A DNA stretch of 64,000 nucleotides from Eupeodes corollae (GCF_945859685.1 NC_079148.1:142659133-142723132); one strand, 5' to 3'. Shown: positions 44,783 to 56,050, numbered from the stretch's first letter. Notes: generated from the sequence alone by a model not told the origin. Numbers and translations: made by a program.

Positions 44783-46523
44783 TGAAATCCTAACTAGTCT
44801 GGATGCGGAGGGTTTCAGAGTGATAGCCTATGCGGACGACGTTGCTATAGCAGTTTCAGGAAAGCATCTTAATATCCTAAAAGAACTCTTACAAAATGCC
44901 TTGGACAGACTAATACTTTGGGCTGATCGGTGTGGACTGGGTGTTAGCCCACACAAAACCGATCTGGTCTTATTTTCGAGGAGATACAACATTCCATTTG
45001 TCAAACTTCCCTATATTAAAGGAATCCAATTAAAATTCTCAGACGAGACTAAATACCTAGGTCTTGTCTTAGACAAAAAACTAAATTGGAAACGCAACGT
45101 ACAGGAAAGAGTCAAAAAAGCTACTGTAGCTCTCTTTTCTTGCAAAAAAGCTATTGGTAATAAATGGGGTTTACAGCCCAGAATCACGCATTGGCTATAC
45201 ACATCGGTAATCAGACCGATTTTAACGTACGGTGTGGCAGTATGGTGGACTTCTTTAGAGAAAGGTATAAACACGGATAAGTTAAATAAAGTACAACGTT
45301 CAGCCTGCCTATGTATAAGCGGATCGCTTCGTACGACCCCGTCTGCGGCACTGTACACCTTGCTCTACCTAACACCTCTTGACATATTTAGTAAACAAAT
45401 TATTCGCCTCAATGCTTCGTCGCAGTGGACTAACAACAACATTGGCCACTCCGTAATTCTAAGGTACTTAGAATCAATTCCAAAGCACACAGACTACACC
45501 ATCCCCCAACTACAATTCGATAGAAATTTCCAGATTTCTATACCTCCCAGATCTTTTTGGGAGGATAGGACATTCTTGGAGGATGAGTCAATCCACTTTT
45601 ACACAGATGGCTCAAAACCCAAAGAAGGGGTTGGTGGTGGTGTGCACTCTGAACGACTGAAATTAAGTCTCTCATTCCGCCTTCCCAATCATTGTAGCGT
45701 GTTCCAGGCGGAACTTTTGGCGATTAAGGAAGTCTTGTTTTGGCTCAAAGAAAACGTGATATCAACATCTGATATCCGTATTTTCTCTGACAGCCAGGCC
45801 GCTATCAAATCTCTGGACTCTGTCTCTACAAACTCTATAACAGTCTATAACTGTCGATCATCTCTAATGGAGATGGCGCGAGAGTTTAATATTCACCTTT
45901 GCTGGGTGCGGGCCATAGAGACATTCCAGGTAACTGTAAGGCAGATGAACTCGCCAGGAACGGTACAGTACAGCCCATCCTACCACGTTTGGCAAGTACT
46001 GGCATACCAATCGCTACTTGTAAACTGCTACTAATGCAAGACGCTGTGAGGAGGGCAGGCACCAGGTGGACCAACATCACCACGTGTCAAGCCAAAAAAA
46101 ACATCTGACCAACACTGGATTTAAAACGTTCAAGGTGCTTGCTCTCTCTAAGCAGATCGCATATAAGCTCGATAATAGGTGCCATAACCGGACACTGTCT
46201 AATAGGAAAGCACGCCACGGGACTAGGCTTATTCTCAAATGAATTTTGCAGAAGCTGTATTGATGAGGAAGAGGAAGAAACGGTTCTTCATCTTCTCTTC
46301 ACATGCCCTGCTCTAGCTCCAAAACGCAAAAATTACCTAGGAGAATTCTTCTTTAACGATCTAAATCATATCAGTATAATCAGCCTGTCACGTTTCGTAA
46401 GGGACTCTAGCTGGTTCCATTGAGCTTAGGAGGAAGCCTCAAGATTCATGTGGTATCACAATGGGCCATTAAACTGGCCTAAGTGTGTCTGTTTGCATCT
46501 TGGACAGCCACTATAACCTAACC
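44783..46523 (+). mobile_element. LINE 5 with RNase H, 5'-truncated, with target-site duplication
   Basis: A 1.74-kb insertion flanked by the 11-bp duplication TAAAAATAACT (44772-44782 and 46524-46534). It begins inside the reverse transcriptase just before YADD and ends ...ACTATAACCTAACC, a tail style seen in I/LOA-related LINEs. It carries reverse transcriptase end, RNase H and a C-terminal zinc motif. Confidence 0.85.
44820..46423 (+). pseudogene. LINE 5 pol: reverse transcriptase end, RNase H, CCHC tail
   Basis: The first 404 codons hold IAYADDVAIAVSG, KYLGLVLDKKLNWK, YTSVIRPILTYGVAVWW and the RNase H residues: Asp in FYTDGSKPKEG, Glu in FQAELLAIKEV, Asp in IFSDSQAAIKSL. A one-base frameshift near 45903 moves the last RNase H block (GHRDIPGNCKADELA) to another frame, and a second frameshift in an A-run near 46090 precedes the tail CRSCIDEEEEETVLHLLFTC, a C-x2-C...H-x4-C zinc motif. 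RNase H places it in the I/LOA/R1-related group rather than RTE. Inactive. Confidence 0.85.
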
Positions 46524-46712
46524 TAAAAATAACTGCTTCAATTAAAAGCATTGTCGGGAAAACCCTACAATAATAAAATGCACTACTTGGTCCCACGAAC
46601 TTACTGGTATCCAAAGAGTCTGTTTAAAAATATTTCCTGTATTTTACAACTAAGCAATGTACCTGCGAAAAAATTTGTTTTCAAAGATTTAAAAACTTTT
46701 CTAGTTTTGTAT

Positions 46713-47840
46713 TTAACCCTACAACCCATACCTTGTTTTTTGTTTCATTAACCTATTTGGGGTTATTCCACACCCCACAACTTTCAAGTAATATTATGTC
46801 AAAAAGAAAACACGAATGATATAAATTGTTGTATTTTTATTAATAACATATTATTTTTAAACACTTATAACAAAAAATTGGGCTTAGTAATTGAAACTTA
46901 AGTGTTAAAAATTAATAATAAGAAAAACCAAAAAAGTATAACGAATTTAAGCAGTCTTTCAAAAATCCAAAAATGATTGGCGTAAGTCACCAAAATTGTT
47001 GAGAATCTGAAAAAAGACAATAGTTACAATAAATATTTGCATTGAAGATGTTTTGCAGACTGTTTTTGTCTTTTTGTCTTTCATTCTTGGCATCTTCCTA
47101 GTTTTGCCTTTTTCGAAGGAGGTTCTTGGCCTTCGTCTTCATCAATAACTTCATGGGCTTCGCCCGAAGCATTCATGAAAATTTTTTCTATATTGGTCCT
47201 CAAATGAATGCTTATTTTTTGGTCTAAGCGTTTTTGCCGGGAACTTACAGCCGGCAACTTTTAGGACAATGTTCCGAGAAGCCGTGCTGCCACCGGATGA
47301 AGGTGGTTGTACTGTCCACCAACAGAACCCCTTCGTGATGCCGTGTTTCTGAGATCTCTTCTTCTTCACAATCACTGGCAGACATTTCATCATCTTCTTC
47401 TGAATCGACTTCCATGTTATCATCAGAAAATTCTTCATGCTCATCATCGTCTTCAACATCAATGTCAAGAAGTAGTTGTCTTATCTCATTTTCCATGTCA
47501 GACATTTTGCTTAACCTTTTTCAATTTTCTTAATAAATTTCAATATTTTACTTCCCAAAACTAAAACAAAAGCACTCATTTACTTACCGAAACCGCGAAA
47601 TAAATTTTTACACAAAACCTTCATAGAACAAAAAAACTTGCGTAAACCTATTTGGGGTACCTGTACACCCCACTGATCAAGATATACACGCAAAGAAGAA
47701 AGAAAGCAAACTAAAATGGTTTGGGTTATAAAGAAACAATGTCATGACAATCCGTTATAATTTTGTCCACTACAAAAAAATATACAGGCAATATAAAATT
47801 AAAGTGGGGTTCCTACGCACCCCGTATGGGTTCTAAAAAA
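46713..47840 (-). mobile_element. Internally deleted piggyBac element
   Basis: Left end TTAACCCTACAACCCATACC; the right end CGTATGGGTTCTA is its approximate reverse complement, but a second TTAA is not preserved. Inside, the minus strand encodes the acidic N-terminus of a piggyBac transposase joined to its C-terminal Cys-rich end, with the catalytic core deleted. Three copies of an 18-bp GGGGT...CACCCC motif lie at its ends. Confidence 0.6.
47050..47505 (-). pseudogene. piggyBac transposase with deleted core
   Basis: Start at 47505: MSDMENEIRQLLLDIDVEDD and a long run of Asp/Glu (about residues 15-50), the usual start of piggyBac transposases. A frame change then gives FPAKTLRPKNKHSFEDQYRK and, further on, KTRKMPRMKDKKTKTVC, which resembles the Cys-rich C-terminal zinc region. 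The DDD catalytic domain is absent. Confidence 0.55.
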
Positions 47841-47869
47841 TCGTTGGAGCGGTTTTTTTTTTTGACAGG

Positions 47870-48370
47870 AGGAAATCTTTAAAAGACACTTGGCAGTATT
47901 CGACACCAAGTAGTGTGGGACTCTTAACCACTAAAACCACCTCTTCATCAGGACCAATCTTGAAGGATCGACTTCCGATTTTTCTTTCTTGATTTTGTAC
48001 AATCACTTTGGGGCAAGTTTAAACTTTTGATACTTTCCCATGTTTTTTTAGACCATAAGCTCATGAGGCTTGGTTCTTCTTAATCTCCGAACATGGTTTT
48101 TTATATTTAAGACGGACTCCATTTCAGAATTAGTATGACTTTGCAGTCTCTGGTTGAGCGATACAGCGTATTTTTTAACAACTTCTGTAACCATTTCTAT
48201 TTGTAAGTCACGATGTAGATCGGTATTTCTTATGTACCAAGGTGCATTAACTATTCCACGAAAGTCTTTGTTTTGGAATTTTTGGATGATTTCGGTATTT
48301 GTTTTGTTTGTACAGCCCCATAATTGGATTCCATAGGTCCAAACAGTCTTTAGTACTTGATTATACAGCG
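47870..48370 (-). pseudogene. Jockey-type LINE reverse transcriptase, C-terminal fragment
   Basis: Reads YNQVLKTVWTYGIQLWGCTN, IIQKFQNKDFRGIVNAPWYI, RNTDLHRDLQIEMVTEVVKK and LRRTKPHELM. The WTYGIQLWG, RxIVNAPWYxRNxDLHxDL and RRLRRTKP-EL signatures are diagnostic for the Jockey clade. It begins and ends abruptly, and stops appear at its end. Confidence 0.8.
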
Positions 48371-48785
48371 GTTTCTTTTTAAATAAAAATATTATATATC
48401 AAATTATTTAATTTTAATTTTAAAATTCTTTTAGTATGCAGTTTTTTAGAGCTTATTTATTTCCTTTAAACACTTAAATTTCGTAAAGAAATGATGAATC
48501 ATTTTCGAGAAATGTTCAATATTTTTTTTAATCAAGAATAAAAACAATGACATTTTTGAGGATAAACTATTAATGAGACAGTATAAGAGCTTGCGCAGAA
48601 AAAAATATTTTAGAAACCGTTGATTAATTTTTGAGTAAACTTAAAAACAAAATAAACGGTTTTATGGGTGGTACCCTTCTGGAGCAATACCAATGTTTGT
48701 TTACTGAAAGAATTCAATTTAGTAACAACATTTAAGAGAAAATTTAAAAAAATCATCGGTTCGTTTTCGAAAATATTCGAATTTT

Positions 48786-49672
48786 CTATTTTTTACCAAA
48801 TAATGGGCTTGTTATCAGACGACATAAGGACGACATGTTGTATACTCCTTTCATTTCCCAGTATTCTTCCATTCGTCCAAATGGAAACAAGCCCATCAAT
48901 ATCATCAACCCAAAGAATTTCTTTATCTCTGCTGAATCAGTTGGGATCAAATGGTTCATCCGAGAATGCTTGGACCTCCGTTTGGCTGTGATGGTCTGTT
49001 CGGTTAGTTTCATCAACTATAAATTGAATCAATGCTCCGTCAACAATATGGGAATAGATGTCAGATAGAATTCCTTTTTTCCCGACAAAACCGAAGACTT
49101 TGTGCCTATCAACGTATTTACTCCTTGTGCGATCATTATCATTCGACATCGAACAGAATGGTCGCATTCACAAACCTAGTGGCTACGTATAGTCAAAATT
49201 CAACTAGCTTTGTGCATGCAAAATTACACTACAAAAATCTGGAACTGTCATATTATTGACAGATGCAAATATATAAAATAAAACCCATTTTTGATTTGAT
49301 ACAAAATTTAAGACACAATTTGAATGATTTATATTTGTATTTAAATACTGAACGATTTATTTCATTTTGAATTCGTGTGTCTTTACCGAGCAGCTGATTC
49401 TGAAACGTCAAAATCATTCTCCACTAACTTTGTAGCCGAATTTTGTACACTCTTTCGGAGGGGAAATTTCAACTATTTCTGTAGTTAGATTTAGCCAATC
49501 AGAATCCCTTGACTACGAAGCCACTAGCTTCGTTAACGCGACCAATGTCATTAATAACATCAGACACATTCTCATCTTCTTCGGACGAATTTTCGTCAGG
49601 GTGCCAAACAGGATCTTCATTTGAATCGTCGATGCCAAAATCCAAGTCGGATCCCGAATCAGATGACATTGT
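48786..49672 (-). pseudogene. piggyBac transposase N-terminal half, second element
   Basis: From 49670 the minus strand reads MSSDSGSDLDFGIDDSNEDP, an acidic stretch, then a stop. After a gap, a block IYSHIVDGALIQFIVDETNR, a frameshift, and SRMNHLIPTDSAEIKKFFGL followed by MILMGLFPFGRMEEYW. The ETNR...IKKFxGLMILMG pattern is typical of the piggyBac family domain just before the first catalytic Asp. Sequence similarity with 47050-47505 is limited, so it is a different piggyBac lineage. Confidence 0.75.
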
Positions 49673-50149
49673 ATCGGTCGATTAATTTTTGAATCAAAAT
49701 CTGCAAACCAATGAAAGTAGCAAATGAAAATAACCGAAAATAAAATAAACAAACAAAGCCATGGCCTCCGACGAAAAGAAAGATGTCTAACTTATTGCGC
49801 TATGCGATAGCTATCATATTTAAATGCCAACCAAAAATCCTCCCCAGGATCTCTCAGGATAACACAAACATATATATAAACAGTTCTGTTCACTTGATTA
49901 GACACACCCATTTTTTTTAAACATAAATTTGATTTTTTTTATAATCGTGTGCAAGAATTATCAAGCAATTGCATATTTAGAAAGCTTATTCTCAATAAAA
50001 AAAAAACACCAACAAGTGGTAGGTGAGTGGAAAATAACGGATATTTTTTCTATTTCTTGTATATTCTGTAAGAAAAAGTACAGTTTTTTTTGTTCACATG
50101 ATTGAACGCACACTTTAAATTATTTAATTGGTCGCGATCTAGTACGTGG

Positions 50150-50492
50150 ATTTGAGTTCGCTTCAAAATTTAAGCATTTACCGCGGCAGAAAATAGGAAA
50201 AATTGACGCGTTCCATTACGAAGGGTTTGGCATGAGAAGTATTGCCAAAAAAAGAGGCTGAAGTGACCATGTTATAAGAAATTACATAAAAAACAGTGCT
50301 TCATATGGAACGAATTACAAGGGACGGACAAAAACCGCTTTAACTCCTCAGGACAAAAGAAAAATTATAAGAATTGCGTCAAATTCAGCTTCCTCCACCA
50401 GCAAAATAAAGGATAAAGCGGGGATAACTGCAAACATATCCACTGTTCGGTGAGCTATTTTAAGCACAGACCATCTGAAATTAAAAAAACGT
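50150..50492 (+). pseudogene. Tc1-like transposase, DNA-binding half
   Basis: Reads KIGKIDAFHYEGFGMRSIAK, KRG, a stop, SDHVIRNYIKNSASYG, GRTKTALTPQDKRKIIRIAS and ISTVR before the second helix ends. This is the paired helix-turn-helix region (GKIDA-xH-x2-G, NYIKN-x3-YG, LTP-xDKR-x-I-R) of Tc1/Tc3 transposases. Two stops (after KKRG and after STVR). Confidence 0.8.
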
Positions 50493-50500
50493 AAAAAAAA

Positions 50501-51945
50501 GAGGCTGGAATGCGACCCACACTGATAACTTCCCATCCCGTCTGTCGATTTGTCTTGCTTAAAAGTTTGTCTATATGTATTTTTACCAAATTTGCGCACT
50601 ATTTTTTGTAGATTTTATTTTTTATGAAAAAAAAGGACTGTTGGATTTTTATATAAAAATTACTGAATATTGAAAACAATAATTTCTCTGAAATAAAATA
50701 AGTTTGAAGCCAATATTTTTAATTTTTGAAAAGCTATTTGAGCCGAAAGTAAATTTTTAACAAGTTTTAGTATTGTTTTTTTTTAGAGTTTTATTTTTTT
50801 GTAAAAAAACTGTCAATTCGAATTTTTTTAAAATTTTACCAAATGTTGAAAACAATATTTCTTATAAGATAAAATTAGTTTGAAGCCAATATTTAAAAAT
50901 TTTGAAGAGATATTTGAGTCGAAAATCATTTTTTACCAACTTTTATACATTTTTTTTCAGGTTTTTATTTTTTGTAAAAAAAACTGTCAATTCGATTTTT
51001 CTCAAAATTTGTCCTAATGTTGAAAACAATATTTCTTATGAGAAAAAATTAGTTAGAACCTATTATCTCAAAGTTTGTAAAGATATTTGAGTCGAAAATC
51101 ATTTTTTACGAACTTTTGTTAATTTTTTTTTCGGTTTTTAATTTTTTGTACAAAAACTGTCAAATCGATTTTTTTCAAACTTTAACTTAATGTTTACAAC
51201 AAGATGTTTTGAAAGATAAAAGTAAATTAAAGCCAATATCTCAAAGTTTTGAAAATATATTTGAGTCGAAAATCAATTTTTACCAACTTTTATAAATTAT
51301 TTTTTAGATTTTTATTTTTTGTAAAAAAAACTATCAATTAGATTTTTTTCAAAATTTTATCAGATGTCAAAAACATTATTCTTCGTTGCACAAAATTGTT
51401 GTAGAGATGAAATCATATTTCAGTAGTAAAATTTTGGAGGTGACAAATTTTTTTTTTTCAGTTTTATTGATTTATAAAAAAACCGTTATATTGATTTTTT
51501 TCAAAAAATATACCTGTTTGGTATCACGTTACAATATATTATATAAAATTTAATTCAAGTCTCTAGCGTTTTTGGTTCGTAAGATATTTAAGGTTAACCA
51601 AAATTTTCACCTTTTTTTCAAACTGCTATGGTGAAAAAACCACCCACGCAATTTTCTTGAGAGCCCTTTCTGCATCTTTCTGCCTTATTATCTGTATAAC
51701 AAAATTTATTTGAAGTCGATATCTCTTCTGGTTCTTGAGCTATGGACGACGAAAAAAACGTCGCGAACGTACGGATGTACGGATGTACGGACGTACGGAC
51801 GTACACACGTACGTACACACGCACGCACAGACATCTTTCTAAAAATCTTTTAATTCGACTCTAGGGACCTTGAAACGTCGAGAAATGTCAAAATTTTCAA
51901 TTTGACAAATCGGACCCATTACAATAACTTCCTATGGGAAGTTAA
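50501..51945 (+). repeat. Satellite-carrying repeat element, copy E
   Basis: Complete copy of 1445 bp. TAACTTCCCAT at 50526-50536 is the inverted repeat of ATGGGAAGTTA at 51934-51944. Tandem-unit landmarks at 50725, 50901, 51074 and 51248 (spacing 176, 173, 174). GTTGCACAAAATTGTTGTAG domain, CTCTAGCGTTTTTGGTTCG domain, a longer minisatellite than in the other copies (about 51763-51822) and an intact terminal hairpin AACTTCCTATGGGAAGTT. Inserted in a Tc1-like transposase. Confidence 0.85.
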
Positions 51946-51954
51946 AAAACACAA

Positions 51955-52570
51955 CTAAACGCCGTACGAAAAGAACAGCGGTTGGAATTCGCACGCCTTC
52001 ACATGACGTGGAATACAGAGCTTGGAAGTGTACTAAATTGGTGAAATGTCGTTTTTTCAGATGAAAAAAATTTCATTTGGGTGGCCCTTATTATGAGTAC
52101 AACAACTATTTCCATGGTGAAAGAAAACAGGAAAAGTTTCTGACACGTCACCATTCGAGGCAAGGAGGGGTAATGGTTTGGGGAGCCATTTCGTACTATG
52201 ATGGGTCGTTCGATTTGGTGTTCGTTTCCAATAAAATGAAGGGACTTTCCTACAAAGCTCTTTTAGAATCAGCCTTAAACATATTCCTTGGACTTTTCAA
52301 CAAGATAATGCGCCAATCCACAACGCTCGTGTTTTCAAAACATTTCTTTCCGCCAAATATATGGAATTCTTGTCATGGCCACCTTATTCACCTGACCTTA
52401 ACGTAATTGAAAATGGTTGGGGATGGCTCACGCGTAAAATGTATGAAGGAGGTAGGCAGTATGAGACCTGTGAAGAGCTAATTGTCACTATTAAAGAAGC
52501 CTGGAAGAAGATTTCCTTAAAATATTTAGATAAATTGTACGATTCACTAAAAAATTCTACAAAGTACTAA
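51955..52570 (+). pseudogene. Tc1-like transposase, catalytic half
   Basis: Pieces: a SDEKKFHLGGPYYEY-like first-Asp block near 52060, GGVMVWGAISYYDGSFDLVF (52170s), a QDNARIH-type block near 52305 in another frame, then LSWPPYSPDLNVIENGWGWL with the catalytic Glu, and a C-terminus ending KNSTKY at 52570. At least two frameshifts and some stops. Family is DD34E Tc1/Tc3. Confidence 0.8.
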
Positions 52571-52579
52571 AAGTATTTT

Positions 52580-53503
52580 TTGGGGCCTATATCGGGATAA
52601 AGAATTGACTCTGCTTTGTTGACAAAAAAATCATACTTACAGGATCTACGGTTTCCAGCTTTATTAAACCAAGTACCCAACCGATACATACATATGCACA
52701 TTGATAGAAAAATTAATAGAAACTAAGGCTATCTACGAAGAAGAAGGAAACAAGAAACATTGCCACATTTTTATAAACTGACTACATTTTTTTCAAGTAG
52801 AACACTCCAAACCCAATCTCATGAAACAACGTTTTATCAAAATCAAAAAAACACACTCCTAATCAGAGAAGGTAAAATATTCAAAAAGGGTTAAATTTGC
52901 TTTCAAACACTTCCACCATGCAAATTTAAACAATCTAAATAAACATCTCACATTCACAAAAATGAAGATACATTTGTTTAGTTAGCTGTACAAAATAATT
53001 TCAGAAGATCAAAGAACACCACATGCGATCTTAAATACGAGAAGAAACAGTTAAGATATTTGGAAGAAGCATTAAGAATTAGGGCTAATTTTGTTGGCAT
53101 CTGAAGCTGGGCCAATTTTTGAATAAAGTTATGTCCTATATTCTCGCAACTGAAGGACGCAAGCAAGTGACCTACAGTTTTTTTGCCGAATCCCATTTAA
53201 GATAGCAGGTTAATGGAAGTTTACCAAAAAAACCGAAGAACTTCGAAGAGTTATAGAAAGAAAATTATCCCCATGATTTAATTTACTTAAAAGAGGGCCC
53301 CTCATGGTGATTCAATTTTGAAACTAAACTTAAAGAAAACTGTAGGAGTTGAAACAAAGTTACTTGAGATGTGGATGGATATTCCTAAATCGTCCAACTA
53401 AATAAAATCCCAATAGATAAGTTCGTACCTAATATTCCACCATTTGATTTTGTCTTCTGCTCTTAATAGAAAATGAAAAGACAAATTTATTATATTTAAA
53501 TTT
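52580..53503. other. Intergenic, no clear feature
   Basis: AT-rich. A stretch GACCTACAGTTTTTTTGCCG at 53170 resembles GACCTACAGTTTTATGCCG at 41610, perhaps remnants of one repeat. The 72-codon minus frame at 52978-53196 is unsupported. Confidence 0.4.
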
Positions 53504-53509
53504 TTTATT
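53504..53509 (-). terminator. Poly(A) signal of RPB3
   Basis: AATAAA on the minus strand (TTTATT on plus), 41 nt beyond the stop codon. A second TTTATT lies at 53486-53491. Confidence 0.6.
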
Positions 53510-53549
53510 CAATTAGCATTACATCAAGAAAAGAAAAAAAATACAGCAG

Positions 53550-54377
53550 CTAAACAGCTAGAGCGTCATTTTGTGTTTCATGACTGAGTTGCGTCTGTAA
53601 ATTGGAAAGCTTATTCTTTAGCACCTGAACCCCCATTATGACAATATTCTCTGGCTTAAGAGCTCCAGCAGCTTCTACATTATAAAAGAATTTATTTGGT
53701 TTTATCTTCCAATTGTAGGGTGCTTCATATTGATCATCATCCAATTCGGTGTGTTCACTTTTTGGCCACTCATCTGGTTTGGGGTACAATGTGTGTCGCA
53801 TCGCATTATCGGGATCATATTCAAAACAAACACCACAAGTAGGATTCCATTTTGCGTGTTCTTTGCCAAATCCTTTCTTAGCATAAGCTCTTAATTTAAG
53901 TTCTTGACCTTTACGCAATTTGATGAGTAAAATCTCATCAGTGTTTTCTCCATATTCGTTGTCTTCGTCGTTCTGTAGACGGGATGTCACCGGAAGAACC
54001 TTCTGGTTGCTTGACTTTAAATCGGCTGTGGTTACGTGACGTGTTTGTTCTTCAGCACATTTAACATCCAAAGTGAATTCTACACTACATTCGGGACAGA
54101 AATCCAAGCAGACACACTCTCGTGTGTATTGAAGGCGTTCTACAACTTCGTCCGATATCAATGGAATCAGTCCTATGCGATGGGCCAAAAACTCATCAGA
54201 TAAAACTGTTGAATTTGCTTCTAATTGCACCCAATCGATAGCTAAAGTTGGAGTCTCGGCAATGAATACGCGCCGAAGACTATTGGCCACGCTCAAGTCG
54301 GTGTCTTCTACGACGAATTTCACATTGTCATCAGTCAGCTCGGTAATGGTCACCGATGGTGTGTTGGCGTAAGGCAT
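53550..54377 (-). CDS. RpII33: DNA-directed RNA polymerase II subunit RPB3
   Basis: Intronless frame of 275 residues, the length of the fly protein. RPB3 pairs with RPB11 to form the alpha-like platform on which RNA polymerase II is assembled in the nucleus. Seen: the alpha-like dimerisation start (VANSLRRVFIAETPTLAIDW, residues 30-49), HRIGLIPL at 67-74, a zinc site C88-x-C90-x3-C94-x2-C97, the insert domain with a glycine/lysine loop (KKGFGKEHAKWNPT), and the C-terminal dimerisation helix (VEAAGALKPENIVIMGVQVL). Start chosen at the first ATG, which gives the conserved MPYAN N-terminus. All structural residues look intact, so it should be a functional housekeeping gene. The gene symbol is the Drosophila name. 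Confidence 0.97.
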   Translation of the reverse strand: MPYANTPSVTITELTDDNVKFVVEDTDLSVANSLRRVFIAETPTLAIDWVQLEANSTVLSDEFLAHRIGLIPLISDEVVERLQYTRECVCLDFCPECSVEFTLDVKCAEEQTRHVTTADLKSSNQKVLPVTSRLQNDEDNEYGENTDEILLIKLRKGQELKLRAYAKKGFGKEHAKWNPTCGVCFEYDPDNAMRHTLYPKPDEWPKSEHTELDDDQYEAPYNWKIKPNKFFYNVEAAGALKPENIVIMGVQVLKNKLSNLQTQLSHETQNDALAV

Positions 54378-56050
54378 ACCGTCTTTTCTTTCGCTTTATT
54401 TTATACGAGAATAATTCTTAATTATATTAGTTTTTAATTAGAAATAATCACCAAATTATGTACAAAATAAAACACACTTTTTTTAAATTCTCTAGTTTTT
54501 GCGTATGTTTTTAGAGAAAGCCAAATCTGTCAAATTGACAAACGTCAAACAAAGCGGTTTTTTGTGGAAGACTTCAGTGATACACATACAAAAATGAAAG
54601 TATTCAGCATAAGTAAATAATTTGCCATTTTGTGTTTGAAGCTCACTTTACATGTCGCCCTCAATGATGTGTCGCATTATACAAGAAAAAACAAAACTAT
54701 AATCTAGTTTATCTGCCAAAAAATAACACAAGAAAGTAAAAACTATGAAAAATTCTTTTTAAAGAACAGTGAATACGTATGTTTCCTTATTTGAATAACA
54801 AAATGTATGTTCTTATATGACATTTTAATAACAATAAATATATATTATATGGTTTAAAATATTCATTTCACTTATATTTTAGATGGATTCAGGTTGGTTG
54901 TAATTTTCATAGCATGAGAAATGTCAACATTAACGTCCGATTACCTCCTTAAAGTAGTATTCACATGATCGCGACCAATGAAAAACAAATTAATTACAAA
55001 CTGTGAGTTTATATATGTACGTTTGAAGACATATTTCCACACAAATTCTTAACAAAACGATAGCAATATAGTTTTTATTTGATTTATGATGCATACTTAA
55101 ACTTTCGAATATCGTATATTTATGCATTTTTTATATTTGTCGCGAAAAAAATTGTAATTAATAATCCACATTCGCAACGAATAAAATAATCGCGCGTACT
55201 TAACCTAAAAAAATCATTCTTGTTTCGGTTTCGGTGGTGAATGGCTTTCGGCTGTGGCTCATTCGCAACGAATTTAAAACTCTCATGAGAAAGAAGTGTC
55301 AAGATCAACGAATATTCGTTGGTTGTTTTCTATACCTTTAAGGATTTAAAGTTTATTTTCTGACACCCTCGATATAGTTGAAATGTCAAAATTAGCATAT
55401 GTAATATGCCTTATAATTGTTTGTACCTACGAGGTATTTAAAGCAAATGAACTTCTATTTTAAATATCTACTCAAATTTATATTAAAAACAAGTGTTTTC
55501 AACATTATTTCAATATTTTTGAAAATACATTTTTATATCGATTTGTTGGCCTCGTTCACGTGACGAATTCGTTTCAAAAACAAAAAATTACTTTTAAACC
55601 GCTTTGTCTTTGTTCTGTTTAGAGCCGTTTTTGTATAAATGGTAAAGCATTTTTATAAGATTTGGTAACTGATGAAAATATTGTAATATTGTGCTTTAAA
55701 TATTTAAACTGAATAAGTATTAAAGATATTAATTTGAATCGCCACTGTTGTGTTTTAACTTAGCCTTAAAACCGACGTTTTAGGTTTTAAGAACCTGATA
55801 TGGTGAAAAAATTGAATGGCGAAATTGGTGTTGCAGACTCCATAACCCTTTTAAAAAGTATAGTTGTGTTTATTCACCAGACCAATGTGTTAGATTTGGA
55901 AAACCATCACGAATTTTACTGACAAACAATACTACTTTTCACATTCAGACTGTCATATCACAAAAACCTGGTCGCAAAGAGATTTTTCAATCAGGGAAAA
56001 GCACTGCAGATAAAACGAAACCCAGAAAAACGAAACTCATTTCGTAGAAC
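54378..56050. other. Intergenic region between RPB3 and a Harbinger remnant
   Basis: AT-rich, no supported gene. The RPB3 promoter must lie near 54380-54480. An ATTCGCAACGAA sequence occurs twice (about 55180 and 55260). Confidence 0.4.

Larger units (their letters stand above)
50130..52570 (+). mobile_element. Tc1-like DNA transposon split by a satellite-carrying repeat
   Basis: Transposase halves lie at 50150-50492 and 51947-52570 with copy E of the repeat between them. Removing 50501-51945 brings the reading KLKKR and KKHN next to each other, in the linker between DNA-binding and catalytic domains. The element's own terminal repeats were not located, so the limits given are those of the coding part. 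Confidence 0.75.

Noticed and set aside
47307..47564. 85-codon plus-strand frame
   Set aside because: Antisense shadow of the acidic piggyBac N-terminus on the minus strand.
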